A stretch of 19,663 nt of DNA from Dictyocoela muelleri (Eukaryota > Microsporidia): the NCBI GenBank assembly GCA_016256075.1, contig SDVU01000138.1:1-19663 (forward strand), read 5' to 3'. This document shows, in pieces, positions 8,838 through 18,016 of the stretch. Each line of letters begins with the position of its first letter. Within the stretch, counting starts at the first letter, position 1. The translations under genes were made by a program, and so were the position numbers. The notes under the pieces were generated by a model. That model did no database searches. It was given only the letters and a program-made list of their open reading frames with translations, and was not told where the DNA came from.

Positions 8838-10368
8838 GGCGAAACAACGGATGTTCGTCTAAAATGAAAATCCGTTTTTTTGTCCTAGAATTAAAAATAA
8901 TTAAATTATAATAAAATTATTTAAAAACTTTTTTGTCTTTAAATTTGTAAAGTTTAAAATTACACACAATAAATTTATTAGTTTCAAAATATTTGTAATC
9001 TTTTGCTAAATAAAATTGTTTTATTTCATTTTCAATGTTATTTTTCTAGCATGTAATATTTGATTGTACTTTTTTTTATTAAATTTGAGATAGACATTCA
9101 CATTCTAATAAATTTTAAATAAATTAAAATATGTTTGGATTGTTAATAAGATTTTTTATTAATACAGGAATGCAAAGCTTCGATACCGTTAGTTATTTTG
9201 GCTCAAGATTTTAAATTTTACTATAAATTGACAATGCTTTAATCCTGAAAATCGGGTTTAAATTTTTTCCGTTTTTAATTTTCACAAAATATGTATTTTT
9301 CAGATATGACAAAAATTAATTTTTTTGACATTATTATGTAAATTAATATATTTTCTTGTTTAAAAAAATCAAAAATATTAGAATGTAGTAAAAATGCTAA
9401 TAATAAATTTTTTAACGATAATTGATAAGTATTTATCTTTATATTTATCAAATAATTCTTCTTTTTAATCTCCGTATTATAATTTGAGTAAAAATGAGTT
9501 AGTATAGTTATAAAATTGAATATATGTATTTTTTTGTGTCGGCATCATGATTGATATTTCAAAAATCAGTTATAATAGTTTCTGCTGAAATTATAGTCAA
9601 TTCGATAATTTTTTGTTAAATCTAATAAATTTATTTTCTGGTTTATCAGACATTAGAATATATATTATAAAAAGTGTTTGGCCTAAAAATATTGTATGTA
9701 TAACTAAAAATTGCATAAATTAGTCGTACAAGTTCAAAAGATCTATCTATCATGTGAATTTTCTAATAATTAAAAGGAAAAATTTTCGTAATTACTAGGA
9801 AATAATGAATCTATTATTGTTTTCAAATCCAGAATCAAATTTTTGAAAAAATATACAATTTTATCATACTTTAAATTAGCAGGAATATCATTGAAAATTT
9901 TTAGTTGTTAATTTTTATATTTTTGTTATGTTTCTTTTTATTGTATATTTTATATAATTAATGCCAATTATATTATCAGTTTTGATCTCTTCATTATTAA
10001 AAAAATTACAAACTATTTTATTAGCAATGCAATTTTTTTAACATAAATCGTTAATTATCAGCTGCATTTTACATTTTTTTAACCCTTTCTGTCCTTGGTC
10101 CATGATCGTAATATGATTTTATATATTTTATAATTTTTCAAAAATACTGTACTTGGGCACTTTCTTGCTTGAAACGCAATAATCTTTCGACGCCATCTTC
10201 TATTTTATCATAATTGTGTTTTTTATCTGTGCGTGTTATAATACTCCTTCTCGTTTGCACGTTAAAAAATATAATTTTGGCATATTTATGAAATTTAAAT
10301 TTAAAAATTTATTTCTTTTTCTTGGACGAAAATACGGATTTTCGCCCTGGACGAACATCCGTTTTTTT
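8838..10368. mobile_element. Non-coding element bounded by about 48-bp inverted repeats
   Basis: The segment 8838-8886 and the reverse complement of 10321-10368 align closely. Both share ACGGATGTTCGTC, GAAAATCCGT and GTCC in the same order and spacing. The 1.4 kb between them is AT-rich, without open frames or transposase signal, which suggests a non-autonomous element. The left end is preceded by a small hairpin (8821-8846, TTCGCCC/GGGCGAA). The right TIR has an inner palindrome CGAAAAT/ATTTTCG and a repeated GGACGAA. No target duplication was resolved; superfamily unknown. Confidence 0.6.
8887..10320. other. AT-rich interior of the TIR-bounded element, no genes seen
   Basis: Neither strand shows an open frame of useful length or a protein motif I recognise. 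A short minus-strand stretch at about 10090-10195 could encode some 38 residues rich in Arg and Lys, with no family resemblance that I can name. Confidence 0.5.
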
Positions 10369-10373
10369 AATTT

Positions 10374-10536
10374 ATCTCAACGTGATATTAGCGAAAATCG
10401 GGGTTTTTTGAAAAATTTATTACTTAAAAATAGAAATATACACGTCAAAAAATCGAAGATTTTTTGTGTGTATATTTCTATTTTATGTAATAGATTTTTC
10501 TAAACACCCCGATTTTCACTAATATCACGTCGAGAT
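10374..10536. repeat. Foldback/MITE 3: 163-bp inverted repeat
   Basis: The ends read inward as ATCTCrACGTGATATTAG, and the arms pair through CGAAAATCGGGG, TAGAAATATACAC and AAAAAATC to a centre near 10456. Identity is about 85-90%. It lies 6 bp outside the right TIR of the preceding element. A short open frame (10216-10503) spans both features and is fortuitous. Confidence 0.8.
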
Positions 10537-10612
10537 CATTTTAAAAACATATTTATTTTATTTATATGATCATATTTTCGGTGTCTAATTCTGGGTCAAA
10601 GGGGGACTCAGT

Positions 10613-10935
10613 ACCAACATTTCTCATAACACAACTAGAAATTCAATATTAAAAGACAATGCTAATTTCATCACAACAATAACGTAAAGGATTTTTGTAA
10701 AAGAAGTGGTTATATTTTGAAGTATTTACCTACATATTCTCCGCAAATAACAATCCAAGAATTTTTTTTCAAATATAAAATCAAATTATAATAATCTATA
10801 GTTCTATAAAACTAATTTTGAAGAAATGAATTTGCGTATCGAAAGAGAATACATATGTAAGATGGTTCTACTTTTAAAGGTGTTTACAGGAATATGAAAC
10901 TTTGGGTAGAACCCGCTTTGTCTAGGAATCAGTTT
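10613..10935 (+). pseudogene. Tc1/mariner-type transposase C-terminal fragment
   Basis: This is an inverted copy of 16330-16665 at high identity, including a shared GGTGTTTACAGGAATATGAA stretch. On the plus strand it reads KDNANF (second catalytic Asp region of IS630/Tc1 enzymes), then YILKYLPTYSPQ and IQEFF (third acidic residue region, normally NPIEE), with frame changes between and after. Only the C-terminal part of the gene is present. The homology begins abruptly after a TA at about 10611. That is within a few bases of the TA at which element B interrupts the related element A. Confidence 0.75.
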
Positions 10936-11939
10936 AATCGAAATTTAAATTAAAAATCGTATTTCTTTTTATATTTAGTCTTTTTTATTATTATTAAGTA
11001 CTTTTTTATATTATAAACTACTTTTATAATAATTATTGACTACTTTTTCATTTTATTTCTACATTTTTCATTATTGGATTTTAATAGTTATCGACATATT
11101 TTTCAAAGTTTTATCATATTTTCGGTAATAAAAGGCGCATTTTTAGAGTAAAGACGCTTCTAATATTATATAATCGATTTTTCAGAGATATATACACAAT
11201 TTATCTATGTTATAGACACAAATTACTGTCGCTATAAAACAATTTATCAAGTTTATAGACACATTTCAAATATTTTTTTTTGAAAAAAAAACTTAACATA
11301 CCTAATAATTTTGTTACTACTCGTTAAGCACCTAAATTATTTCTAGAAGAGAAAACTATTTAATACTAAAAGAAAAATTACAAATCCTTTTCTACCCCCC
11401 CCAAAAAAAAAAAAAAAAATCTAGATGCTGAACTGGTATTATTGACAATTCTCTGTACATGTGATAATAAATATTATTTATGAGCGCCTATTTTTGTATA
11501 AATATTTAAATTGTGACCATAACTCTTTAAAAATGTTCAAAACATTGATAAATTGTGTTTATAACCACGTTAAATTGTATCATTCATTTGGAAAATGTAT
11601 ATATACCTGTAAAACGATTATAAAACTTTAAAAAAATAATATAAAAGTGAAACTAAGCACAGTGAATTTACGCCTTTGCAAATAAGAAGATATACCATAA
11701 AACATAAAGTGTAATAATAAATGCTTTACTATATACTGATAAGAATTACACGTATACTTACAACGTTTCTGAAAAGGAAAGAGTTCTGCACAGACTAATT
11801 AATTAAATGTGATCTCCATAGAATATTGATTTTTCGTAAAGCGATTATTACTGTAAAAAGTCTTTATTGCGACGTCCAAGGACAGATTGCAAATTAATAA
11901 TTTCGAGTAGTAAATAAAGTATAAAAAATAATGGTTAAA
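10936..11939. other. AT-rich spacer with short repeats, no gene seen
   Basis: There is no convincing coding signal on either strand. Noted items are two approximate copies of an ACAATTTATC...TATAGACACA motif (11196-11220 and 11239-11262), a C8A17 homopolymer junction at 11395-11419, and a less AT-biased stretch at 11640-11930 whose frames are all closed. Confidence 0.5.
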
Positions 11940-12390
11940 AAATGAATTAAATAAATGAGTGTTCAAATAAAGTGAAAAAAGTATTTGAAACTAAGGTTAA
12001 AAATAGAAGGTGAAAAATAAGGACAAGAAAGAGTTTGAAAAATAATAATTAAAAATTAGAGTAGAAAAAATGGGTTAAAAAATAGGGGTTAAAGTTTATT
12101 TTTGAAAAAAAATAAACTTTTAAAATAAGGATTTATAAAATAAGGGTTTGAAAATTAAGTTAAAAAATAAGAGTTGAATAATAAATGTGAAAAAAAAAGA
12201 ATAAGTGGTTAAAAATATGGGCTAAAAATATAAGTTAAAAAGAAGTTAAAAAAGTGTGAAAAAAATAAAGTTGAAAAATGAGAATTTTAAAATAAGTGTA
12301 TTTAGTTAGAAAAAAAATAAGGGTTTGAAAATAATGGTTAAAAATAACGGTTAAAAAATAAAATTTAAAAAATAGTGTAAAAAATGATTA
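11940..12390 (+). repeat. Degenerate A-rich tandem repeat with almost no C on the plus strand
   Basis: The tract is built of irregular units like GGTTAAAAAATAAG and GGGTTTGAAAATAA, spaced roughly 12-20 bp. By hand count about six C occur against some seventy G over 11941-12360. A perfect 13-bp hairpin with GAAA loop (AAAGTTTATTTTT / AAAAATAAACTTT) lies at 12091-12120. It has no coding content. It may be a decayed minisatellite. Confidence 0.65.
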
Positions 12391-12396
12391 TGTGGT

Positions 12397-12560
12397 GATT
12401 CGCAGATCAGCAATAAAATTAAAAATGCGCTTATGACTCCAATTATATCACATGCTGACAACATACAAGCTGCCAAATCGGAGAGTTGTCTACAACCGTG
12501 GTCTTTAGACTTTATGTTCTTCGTATTACAACAATACTTTACTTCTAAGATACCCTGAAG
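12397..12560 (+). other. Short open stretch of unusual composition, unidentified
   Basis: About 55 codons are open on the plus strand, with a complex, non-AT-driven composition (segments such as NALMTPIISHADNIQAAKSE and PWSLDFMFF). There is no ATG at its head, and the end runs into direct repeat R1. I do not recognise it. It could be the last piece of a dead gene or chance. Confidence 0.25.
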
Positions 12561-12690
12561 CCATCTGTAACGCGATTTTCGTTTTATCAGGGACTCAGCA
12601 GTTGATACAGGTAATTTTGTGGCCTTTTCATGATTTTTTTATTTTCGCCTCTTTATGGTGGATATTCATCGTTGTACAAATCACTACACC
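12532..12690 (+). repeat. Direct repeat R1, left copy (about 159 bp)
   Basis: About 90% identical by eye to 15081-15238 in the same orientation; both begin CAATACTTTACTTCTAAGAT and end GTTGTACAAATnACTACACC. It is GC-richer than its surroundings. The two copies do not keep the same open frame, so it is unlikely to be a conserved coding segment. A dispersed repeat or terminal repeat of an unknown element is likelier. Confidence 0.75.
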
Positions 12691-12709
12691 CAATGAATAT
12701 AAACACCTA

Positions 12710-12763
12710 TGCGTTCTTTTTCATTGAAATAAAAGGTGTTTTTGGAAAAGAACGCCTTTTAAA
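12710..12763 (+). repeat. Small hairpin next to R1
   Basis: GCGTTCTTTTTC is followed 22 bases later by GAAAAGAACGC, giving a stem of about 11 bp. No function is evident. Confidence 0.45.
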
Positions 12764-12807
12764 AAAATTATCAAATCTTGAAAAATAAGGTTAAATAAAA
12801 AACAAAA

Positions 12808-12883
12808 ACAATATTATTTATTTTAAATAGATTTTTGGTGTTTATAAGGAAATGAAGTATCCTTAAATGATAAAAAATCAAAA
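12808..12883 (+). repeat. Repeat R2, left copy flanking MULE 2
   Basis: About 75 bases match 14403-14480 in the same orientation (ACAATATTATTTATTTT, TTTGGTGTTTATAAGG, TATCCTTAAATG). Each copy is also a quasi-palindrome centred on TAAGG...CCTTA, so it can be read as a direct or an inverted flank. The two copies bracket MULE 2. Confidence 0.65.
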
Positions 12884-12951
12884 AGGCTTACCGACTTTAT
12901 GCCAAAAAAATTATAAAATTAAGTTTTCAAGAATTAAGAAATAAAAATAAA

Positions 12952-12990
12952 TTTAAATTTAAATTTAAATTTAAATTTAAATTTAAATTT
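12952..12990. repeat. Microsatellite (AAATTT)n
   Basis: Six to seven perfect self-complementary AAATTT units occur in a row. Confidence 0.9.
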
Positions 12991-13139
12991 CCTTTATTTC
13001 AAGATGACTAGCAATCAAAATTAAATAATCCAACCAATAATAATTCGAATATTTAGAAAAAATTTCTAAAAGTTCTTTATACGGAGATTCTGTTTTTAAT
13101 CAGCAATAAATAGCAATTTGCTTATATTATATTTAACTT

Positions 13140-14352
13140 TAGCGTGTTTTTTTAATTAATTCTCAATTTCACACAAGCTTGGATGCGCATTTCGAACATT
13201 TCGATTTAATGATCTTTGCCAAATTCCAATATTATTCTTAGTCTTAGGCAAATTATTTTTCACCAGATCTAAAATATAACAAAATTTTATAGAAAAAAAT
13301 ATAAGGTTGTTAATATTTTAATATATTTATTTTAAATATGTATTTTTAAACCATTTCCAAAATTCAATCAACGAACAAAGATTATCATCTGAATTAATAA
13401 AAATTTCAATTTTTTTAGCTTCCTTTTCGATATTTTCGAGTGATACCATAGAAAAGGCTACTATCACTTAAATGCTTGTCGAACAAAACTGTTATTTCGA
13501 TATTACTAAGAAATTCCTATTTTATGGATAATTTTGAAAAAAGATTGGGTAAAATGGAAAGAACATCCAAAAATAGATGTTTAAAAAAAAGGTTGCTCAT
13601 TGCCATCAAAGCAGTCATTTAAAAATTGTTTGATATGTATTTGGGCTCTTTATTTATCGGATCTTTTTTTAAATACACTTACGTATAAAGATTTCGATCT
13701 GTTTTTCATCAAATATAAATTAAGGGGAAGCTTTTATTCTTAAACAAGCATGGACTGTATATATTTGATAATAATCTCGAGGACAAGCTTAAAATGTACC
13801 GTCACAAGCCCAAAATTCTGATTTACTCAAATGTAAAAGATGTGTTTTGGTTGTAAAAAATATAATCCTATTTTTATCTTCTTTTCCAGAATCAAACTGT
13901 AAAAATAATTCATTCGCAAATGTGAATTTTATATTATTAGGTATATCATCAATGATAATATTCATATTATTTTTTTCCTCATTCTAATAATATTATCTCT
14001 TAATGAATTATAGGTGTGCATTTCTTTTTGTACTAATTGAGATGTAATACCTACCTCTCTTCCTATAATTTCAAATGGCGTTACAATTGTTGTTAAAGCT
14101 CTTTTCTTAATATTAGATTTTAGAAATAGTTCTTCTTTTTTTTACAAAATTTTGATTACAAATATCATGTAACTTTTGATTCAGAATAATGTAATCCGAT
14201 GAAAGTTCTAGCAATCCTTTACACTTTCTCTTATAGCACCTCCAATTGTTTTTATTATTTATGTTTGAATGAAATAAATTAATAAACCCGTTATATAAAA
14301 GATTCACTGTTTTTTTACGATTTGAAATAAATGTAATTTTTTTATGATCCAT
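13140..14352 (-). pseudogene. MULE transposase, decayed (MULE 2)
   Basis: On the minus strand a FLYWCH-like N terminus (NNWRCYKRKCKG, then a His-containing LHDICNQ, 14352-14113) is followed by TIVTPFEIIGREVG and SLRDNIIRMRKK. FATKTH-like IIFFTTKTHLLHL and FWACDGTF come next, near 13800-13890 (the first catalytic Asp with the family DGTFK context, intact here). ACPRDYYQIYTVHACL, SIFGCSFHFTQSFFKII (about 13530-13590) and a C-terminal IWQRSLNRNVRNAHPSL (about 13160-13230) complete the order expected of MULE transposases. Frames change several times and stops are frequent, so it is dead. It is diverged from MULE 1, so it is a separate family. Confidence 0.85.
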
Positions 14353-14402
14353 TTGGGGATTGTTTTTTTAAAAATTAAATAGTGGCATAAAGACGATTTA
14401 CG

Positions 14403-14480
14403 ACAATATTATTTATTTTTAATAGTTTTTTTGGTGTTTATAAGGTATTGAATTATCCTTAAATGGAAAAAAATCAAAAA
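14403..14480 (+). repeat. Repeat R2, right copy
   Basis: Matches 12808-12883, with the same quasi-palindrome centred on TAAGG...CCTTA. Confidence 0.65.
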
Positions 14481-15080
14481 AGTAAAATGAAAGAGAAATA
14501 TGTAAACAATAAAATTATTAATTAAATTACATCTATAATCTTGATTTAAAAAGAGGAAAGTTGATTATTGGCGATGCATAGGAGGCATACATAGAAGAGT
14601 AAATATTAATTTAAAAATGCAATTATTTAAAAGATTGATTATATTAACATAAGCATGAAACAAAAAGATTAGCTAAAATGAAAAAATAAAAAAACGAAAA
14701 AAAATCATCTAAAAATGAAGGATAAATAAAATAGAGGAGAAAAAATGTAAAATTAGCATTTTATAAAATAATAAATTACTATATATGAAAATTCATAATA
14801 TTAGAAAAAATCAAAATTACAAAAAAAAAATCTTGAAAATATAAATAAATTTAAAAATATGATTTTGATAATGTTTTTTTTTACAATATGATAATAAAGG
14901 CGCTGAAATAAAATAGTTATTTTTTACATCGAAGACTTGTTTAGAATTAAGAATTAAATTAAAATCTGGAATTGATGATATTTTAATTTATATATATAAT
15001 ATTTATATTTAATAACAAAAAACATATTTGAATGTATTTTTTTGTGATTTATTATAACAAAAGGCGTTTTTTTACATGCC
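14481..15080. other. AT-rich spacer, nothing recognised
   Basis: A-rich sequence with all frames closed and no inverted or tandem repeat beyond simple A/T runs and a short (TA)n at about 14990. Confidence 0.5.
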
Positions 15081-15238
15081 CAATACTTTACTTCTAAGAT
15101 ACCCAGAAGCCATCTGTATACGCTATTTTCGTTTTATCAATGACTCAGCGGTTGATACATGTAATTTGTGCCCTTTCATGATTTTTTTATTTTCGCCTCT
15201 TTTTAGCCGATATTCGTCGTTGTACAAATAACTACACC
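15081..15238 (+). repeat. Direct repeat R1, right copy
   Basis: Matches 12532-12690 at about 90%. The order R1, R2, MULE 2, R2, R1 with all copies direct is not a simple tandem duplication. Confidence 0.75.
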
Positions 15239-15374
15239 TAGGTGAGCCCTTTCTACTTCATTTTCATGTAAGAACGAGTCTTAATCAGCTATAAGACACC
15301 GGGAGAGCTGTTTATTAATAATATATTTCTAATTTATAGCCGCCTAATGTTATTCCCTCATTATTTATTGAATA

Positions 15375-15446
15375 GTGACGTCAACTGGATTCGAACATCG
15401 AAATTAAATTTTACATTAAAGAGTATTAACCACTACTATCTGTCTG
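15375..15446 (-). pseudogene. tRNA-like sequence (weak), possible tRNA relic or SINE head
   Basis: On the minus strand TAGTAGTGGTTAATAC resembles a tRNA D-arm/A box, and GTTCGAATCC is an exact T-loop/B-box consensus. They are 42 bases apart, the spacing of a tRNA gene. The acceptor and T stems do not pair properly and no anticodon stem is convincing. If it is tRNA-derived it is a pseudogene or the head of a SINE; chance is possible. No T-run terminator follows. Confidence 0.3.
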
Positions 15447-15501
15447 TTTATACTCTCGAAAATATGTTAATACATGGGAAAAATGTGTATATAATTAAAA
15501 A

Positions 15502-15553
15502 ATCGGATCAGCCACATTATTTTCTTCCCAGGAGGAAAAAAATGGGTGATCCG
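15502..15553 (+). repeat. Imperfect hairpin of about 50 bp
   Basis: CGGATCA and TGATCCG close an imperfect stem with TTTTCTTCC/GGAGGAAAA near the loop. Function unknown; possibly a short MITE relic. Confidence 0.45.
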
Positions 15554-15611
15554 AAATTTATTATTATTTTTATTCTTATTTTAATTTAAAAGTTATTATT
15601 AACCCCTTTAG

Positions 15612-15770
15612 GGTGAAAAAATGTGACTGATCGCCTCGGGGGGAATAATGGGACTGATTTAAAACACCAATAATGAAAAAGGTTGCCAATAACGACAGTG
15701 GGCGTCAATAATGATGATAAAAGTAGTTAATAATATGAAAAAAGTATTCAATAATAATAAGACTAAAATA
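15612..15770 (+). repeat. Decayed tandem AATAATG-containing units
   Basis: AATGTGACTGAT (15620) and AATGGGACTGAT (15647) are followed by four or five more CAATAATGA-like units at irregular 19-27 bp spacing. No coding content. Confidence 0.35.
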
Positions 15771-15808
15771 AAAGAGTAAATAAGATGTTTAATAAAAATT
15801 AATGGTGT

Positions 15809-16317
15809 CTTCCCCATAGTCATATTTTCCGATAGTCAGAAAAAAATAAAATTTTTAGAGCTTGCTTTAAAATCCCACAATTAAAATAATCTTTTACAAA
15901 ATTTTCCCTCCATATAATAATGATTTTTTTATATCTTTTTTTTTAAAAATTAAAAAAAAAATCAAAAAATTAAATAATTTGTAATATAGTTCAGAATTGA
16001 CTTACAGAATAACAATTTACGCAAGATCTAATTTTTTTACGGTCTCTTCCCTATAGTCAAAATCCTATATGTCAGAATTCCCAATAGTCAAAAAAAATTT
16101 GGATTTTGCTTTAAAATTTTCTTTGTTCGAAGAGATCTTTGGGCAAATTTTTCTTACCATAAAAATTGTTTTTTTTTTAAATCTTTTTTTTTAAATATAA
16201 AAAATTATTTCTTATGGGGGAAATTCGCAAAAGATTATTTTGAAATGGAAATTTTAAAGCAAGATCTATTTTTTCCTGACTTTTGTGAATACTGACTATC
16301 GGGAATTCTGTCTATCG
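15809..16317. repeat. Foldback/MITE 4: repeated arms with CCNATAGTC motif
   Basis: Three related arms are present: plus orientation at 15811-15960, plus at 16048-16180, and minus at about 16190-16317. The last two face each other around a T-rich centre near 16178 and form a complete foldback; the first is an extra arm. Shared landmarks are CCnATAGTCAnAA at the tips (twice per arm), then CTTGCTTTAAAAT, AATAATCTTTT and a run of T. It borders the truncated end of Tc1-type element A. Confidence 0.7.
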
Positions 16318-16329
16318 CTACCGAACCAA

Positions 16330-16665
16330 AATTTAAATAAACGGATTCCAAGACAAGGCAGCTTCCTCCCAAAGTTTCATATTCCTGTAAACACCTTTAA
16401 AAGCAGAATCATACAACATATGTATGCTCTTTCGATACACAATTTTATTTCTTCAAAATTAGTTTTATAAAACTATAGATTATTATAATTTGATTTTATA
16501 TTTGAAAAAAAAATTCTCGAATTGTTTCATTTGCGGTGGATATGCAAGTAAAAACTTCAAAATATAACTATTTCTTTTACAAAAATCCTTTACATTATTG
16601 TTGTGATATAATTTCTCATTATCCATTATTATTTAATTTCTAGTTGTGTTATTAGAAATGTTAAT
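16330..16665 (-). pseudogene. Element A transposase, C-terminal part
   Basis: On the minus strand NISNNTTRN, then IIMDNEKL (second catalytic Asp), VKDFCKRNSYILKFLLAYPP and FENFFSNIKSNYNN can be read. They match B (RSTIVIDKEKF, YLPAYTPQLNPIEEVFSAIK) with the NPIEE signature eroded. Stops and frame shifts are present. It ends at the TA used by element B. Confidence 0.75.
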
Positions 16666-16667
16666 TA

Positions 16668-16834
16668 CAGGGTATTTCAATTAGTGAGAGCCCTCATTTC
16701 AATTAGCGAGAGCCCTCATTTCAATTTGTGAGAGCCCTCATTTCAATTAGTGAGAGCCCTCATTTCAATTAATGAGAGTCCTCATTTCAATTAATGAGAG
16801 CCCTCATTTCAATTAATGAGAGCCCTCATTTCAA
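16668..16834 (+). repeat. Element B left terminal repeat: 13-bp tip + 7 x 22 bp
   Basis: The tip CAGGGTATTTCAA is followed by seven uninterrupted 22-bp units of the form TTAGTGAGAGCCCTCATTTC plus AA, differing from each other at one to three positions. Each unit has a partial dyad TGAG(AGCC)CTCA. Confidence 0.93.
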
Positions 16835-16930
16835 TTAATGATAAACTTAATTGTAAAATTTAAAATAAATAAAATTTGTTAAACTGCTCAAACTCACGTT
16901 TTAAAATAAAAATAAACACATTAAAACTTT

Positions 16931-17949
16931 TCACTTAAAAATTTTTAATAAAAATATTTCCGGATAATGCAATTCTATCCAACGTCTCATATTTCGGTAT
17001 ACACCTTCAAAAACAGATACTTCAATTTTTGAGATTGCAATTTCTATGCATAATTTAATATCTTCGAAAGTATTTTTCGGCAATTCCAAATTGTTATATG
17101 AGATTTTATGGCTGAAAAAACTTCTTCTATAGGATTTAATTGTGGTGTATACGCGGGCAAATATTTTAAATTATATCTTTTTATCGAAAAAATTTCTTTA
17201 AAATTATTACTATGGAGAAATTTTTCTTTATCTATCACTATTGTACTTCTATTAGTTTCTTGGTGGATATCAATTATATTATTATTTAAAAAATCGCTAA
17301 GTATTGCATAATTAATAGCCCCTTGAGAAATATAATAAACGAGTATGCCGTTATTAGATATAATGTAGAGTAAAGAAATATTCACTCCTCTATTTCCTCT
17401 TAAATGTTTTACTGCCTTTGTATTAATGGCAGAATATCCATATTTGGAATTCGTATTCCGATTAAATCCGTATTCATCGAGATAAATTAATTGCCTGTCA
17501 TTTATAATTTCAATACTTTGAGCGTATATCCGCCTTATTTAAATAATTTGCGGTGTTTTTCGTTCAATTGGAATAATCGAAAGACGTTTGCGGGAATAGT
17601 TTATCTTCTTTATACCTCTACAAATTGACGATTTTGATGTTTCTATGTTCATTAAATTTAAATTTTCTTTAATTTCGGCTATATTTATCTCATTTTTATT
17701 ATCTACTATGTTTAATATAATTGGGGCAATTTCGTGAATTATACTTGATCGCTTTCTTCTTTTAATTTTAGGTTGGAAGTTTTCCACAAAATTTTCATTT
17801 TCACTTATACATTTTGATATTCTTTTTACCGTAGAATATGACACAAAAAGACTTATAGCTATATTTTTTTAACTAAAGTTTTCTTGTAATTTCGTTTCAA
17901 TTGATTTTACGAGGTGTTTTGTTATTTCAACTTTCTGTTTTTGCGGCAT
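16931..17949 (-). pseudogene. Element B transposase, nearly intact (IS630/Tc1 type, DD34E)
   Basis: About 339 codons run from ATG at 17949-17947 (MPQKQKVEITKHL) to TGA at 16931-16933. An N-terminal helix-turn-helix (NIAISLFVSYSTVKRIS) is followed by a basic KIKRRKRSS and a second HTH-like region ending GIKKINYSRKRLSIIPI. Then comes the DDE core: LIYLDEYGFN (first Asp), STIVIDKEKF (second Asp) and YLPAYTPQLNPIEEVF (Glu); 34 residues separate the last two. The C terminus reads TFEDIKLCIEIA and GVYRNMRRWIEL. Damage is light: two in-frame TAA codons (17869-17871 and 17539-17541, the latter aligning with Lys in element A) and a frame shift near 17095. It would bind the terminal arrays and cut at TA. 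Confidence 0.88.
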
Positions 17950-18016
17950 TGTTGTGGGTATTTTATTTTAAATTTAAAATGATGCTCATATTATGTGAAA
18001 TGCGAATTCTCATTTA

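Larger units (their letters stand above)
12808..14480 (-). mobile_element. MULE 2, approximate extent
   Basis: The coding remains lie at about 13140-14352, and the R2 copies at 12808 and 14403 flank them. Just inside, CTTTATGCC (12895-12903) and its complement GGCATAAAG (14384-14392) are an inverted 9-mer. I cannot decide whether R2 or this pair marks the true ends, and no 9-bp duplication was found. Confidence 0.45.

Noticed and set aside
10216-10503. Open frame of 95 codons on the plus strand
   Set aside because: Runs through a terminal inverted repeat and into a foldback; an accident of palindromic sequence.
11196-11562. Approximate repeats of ACAATTTATC with TATAGACACA, one possibly inverted
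   Set aside because: Short, few and AT-biased; not clearly above chance.
15347-15589. Open frame of 80 codons on the plus strand
   Set aside because: Spans the tRNA-like sequence and an imperfect hairpin, with no family resemblance and no upstream signal.
16681-16834. 22-bp direct repeats as a CRISPR array
   Set aside because: Units are contiguous without spacers and are mirrored at the other end of a transposon flanked by TA.
17539-17871. Two in-frame TAA codons in the B transposase as a sign of a changed genetic code
   Set aside because: The second aligns with Lys in element A, so each is simply explained by a point mutation. Other decayed elements in the window have TAA, TAG and TGA stops alike.
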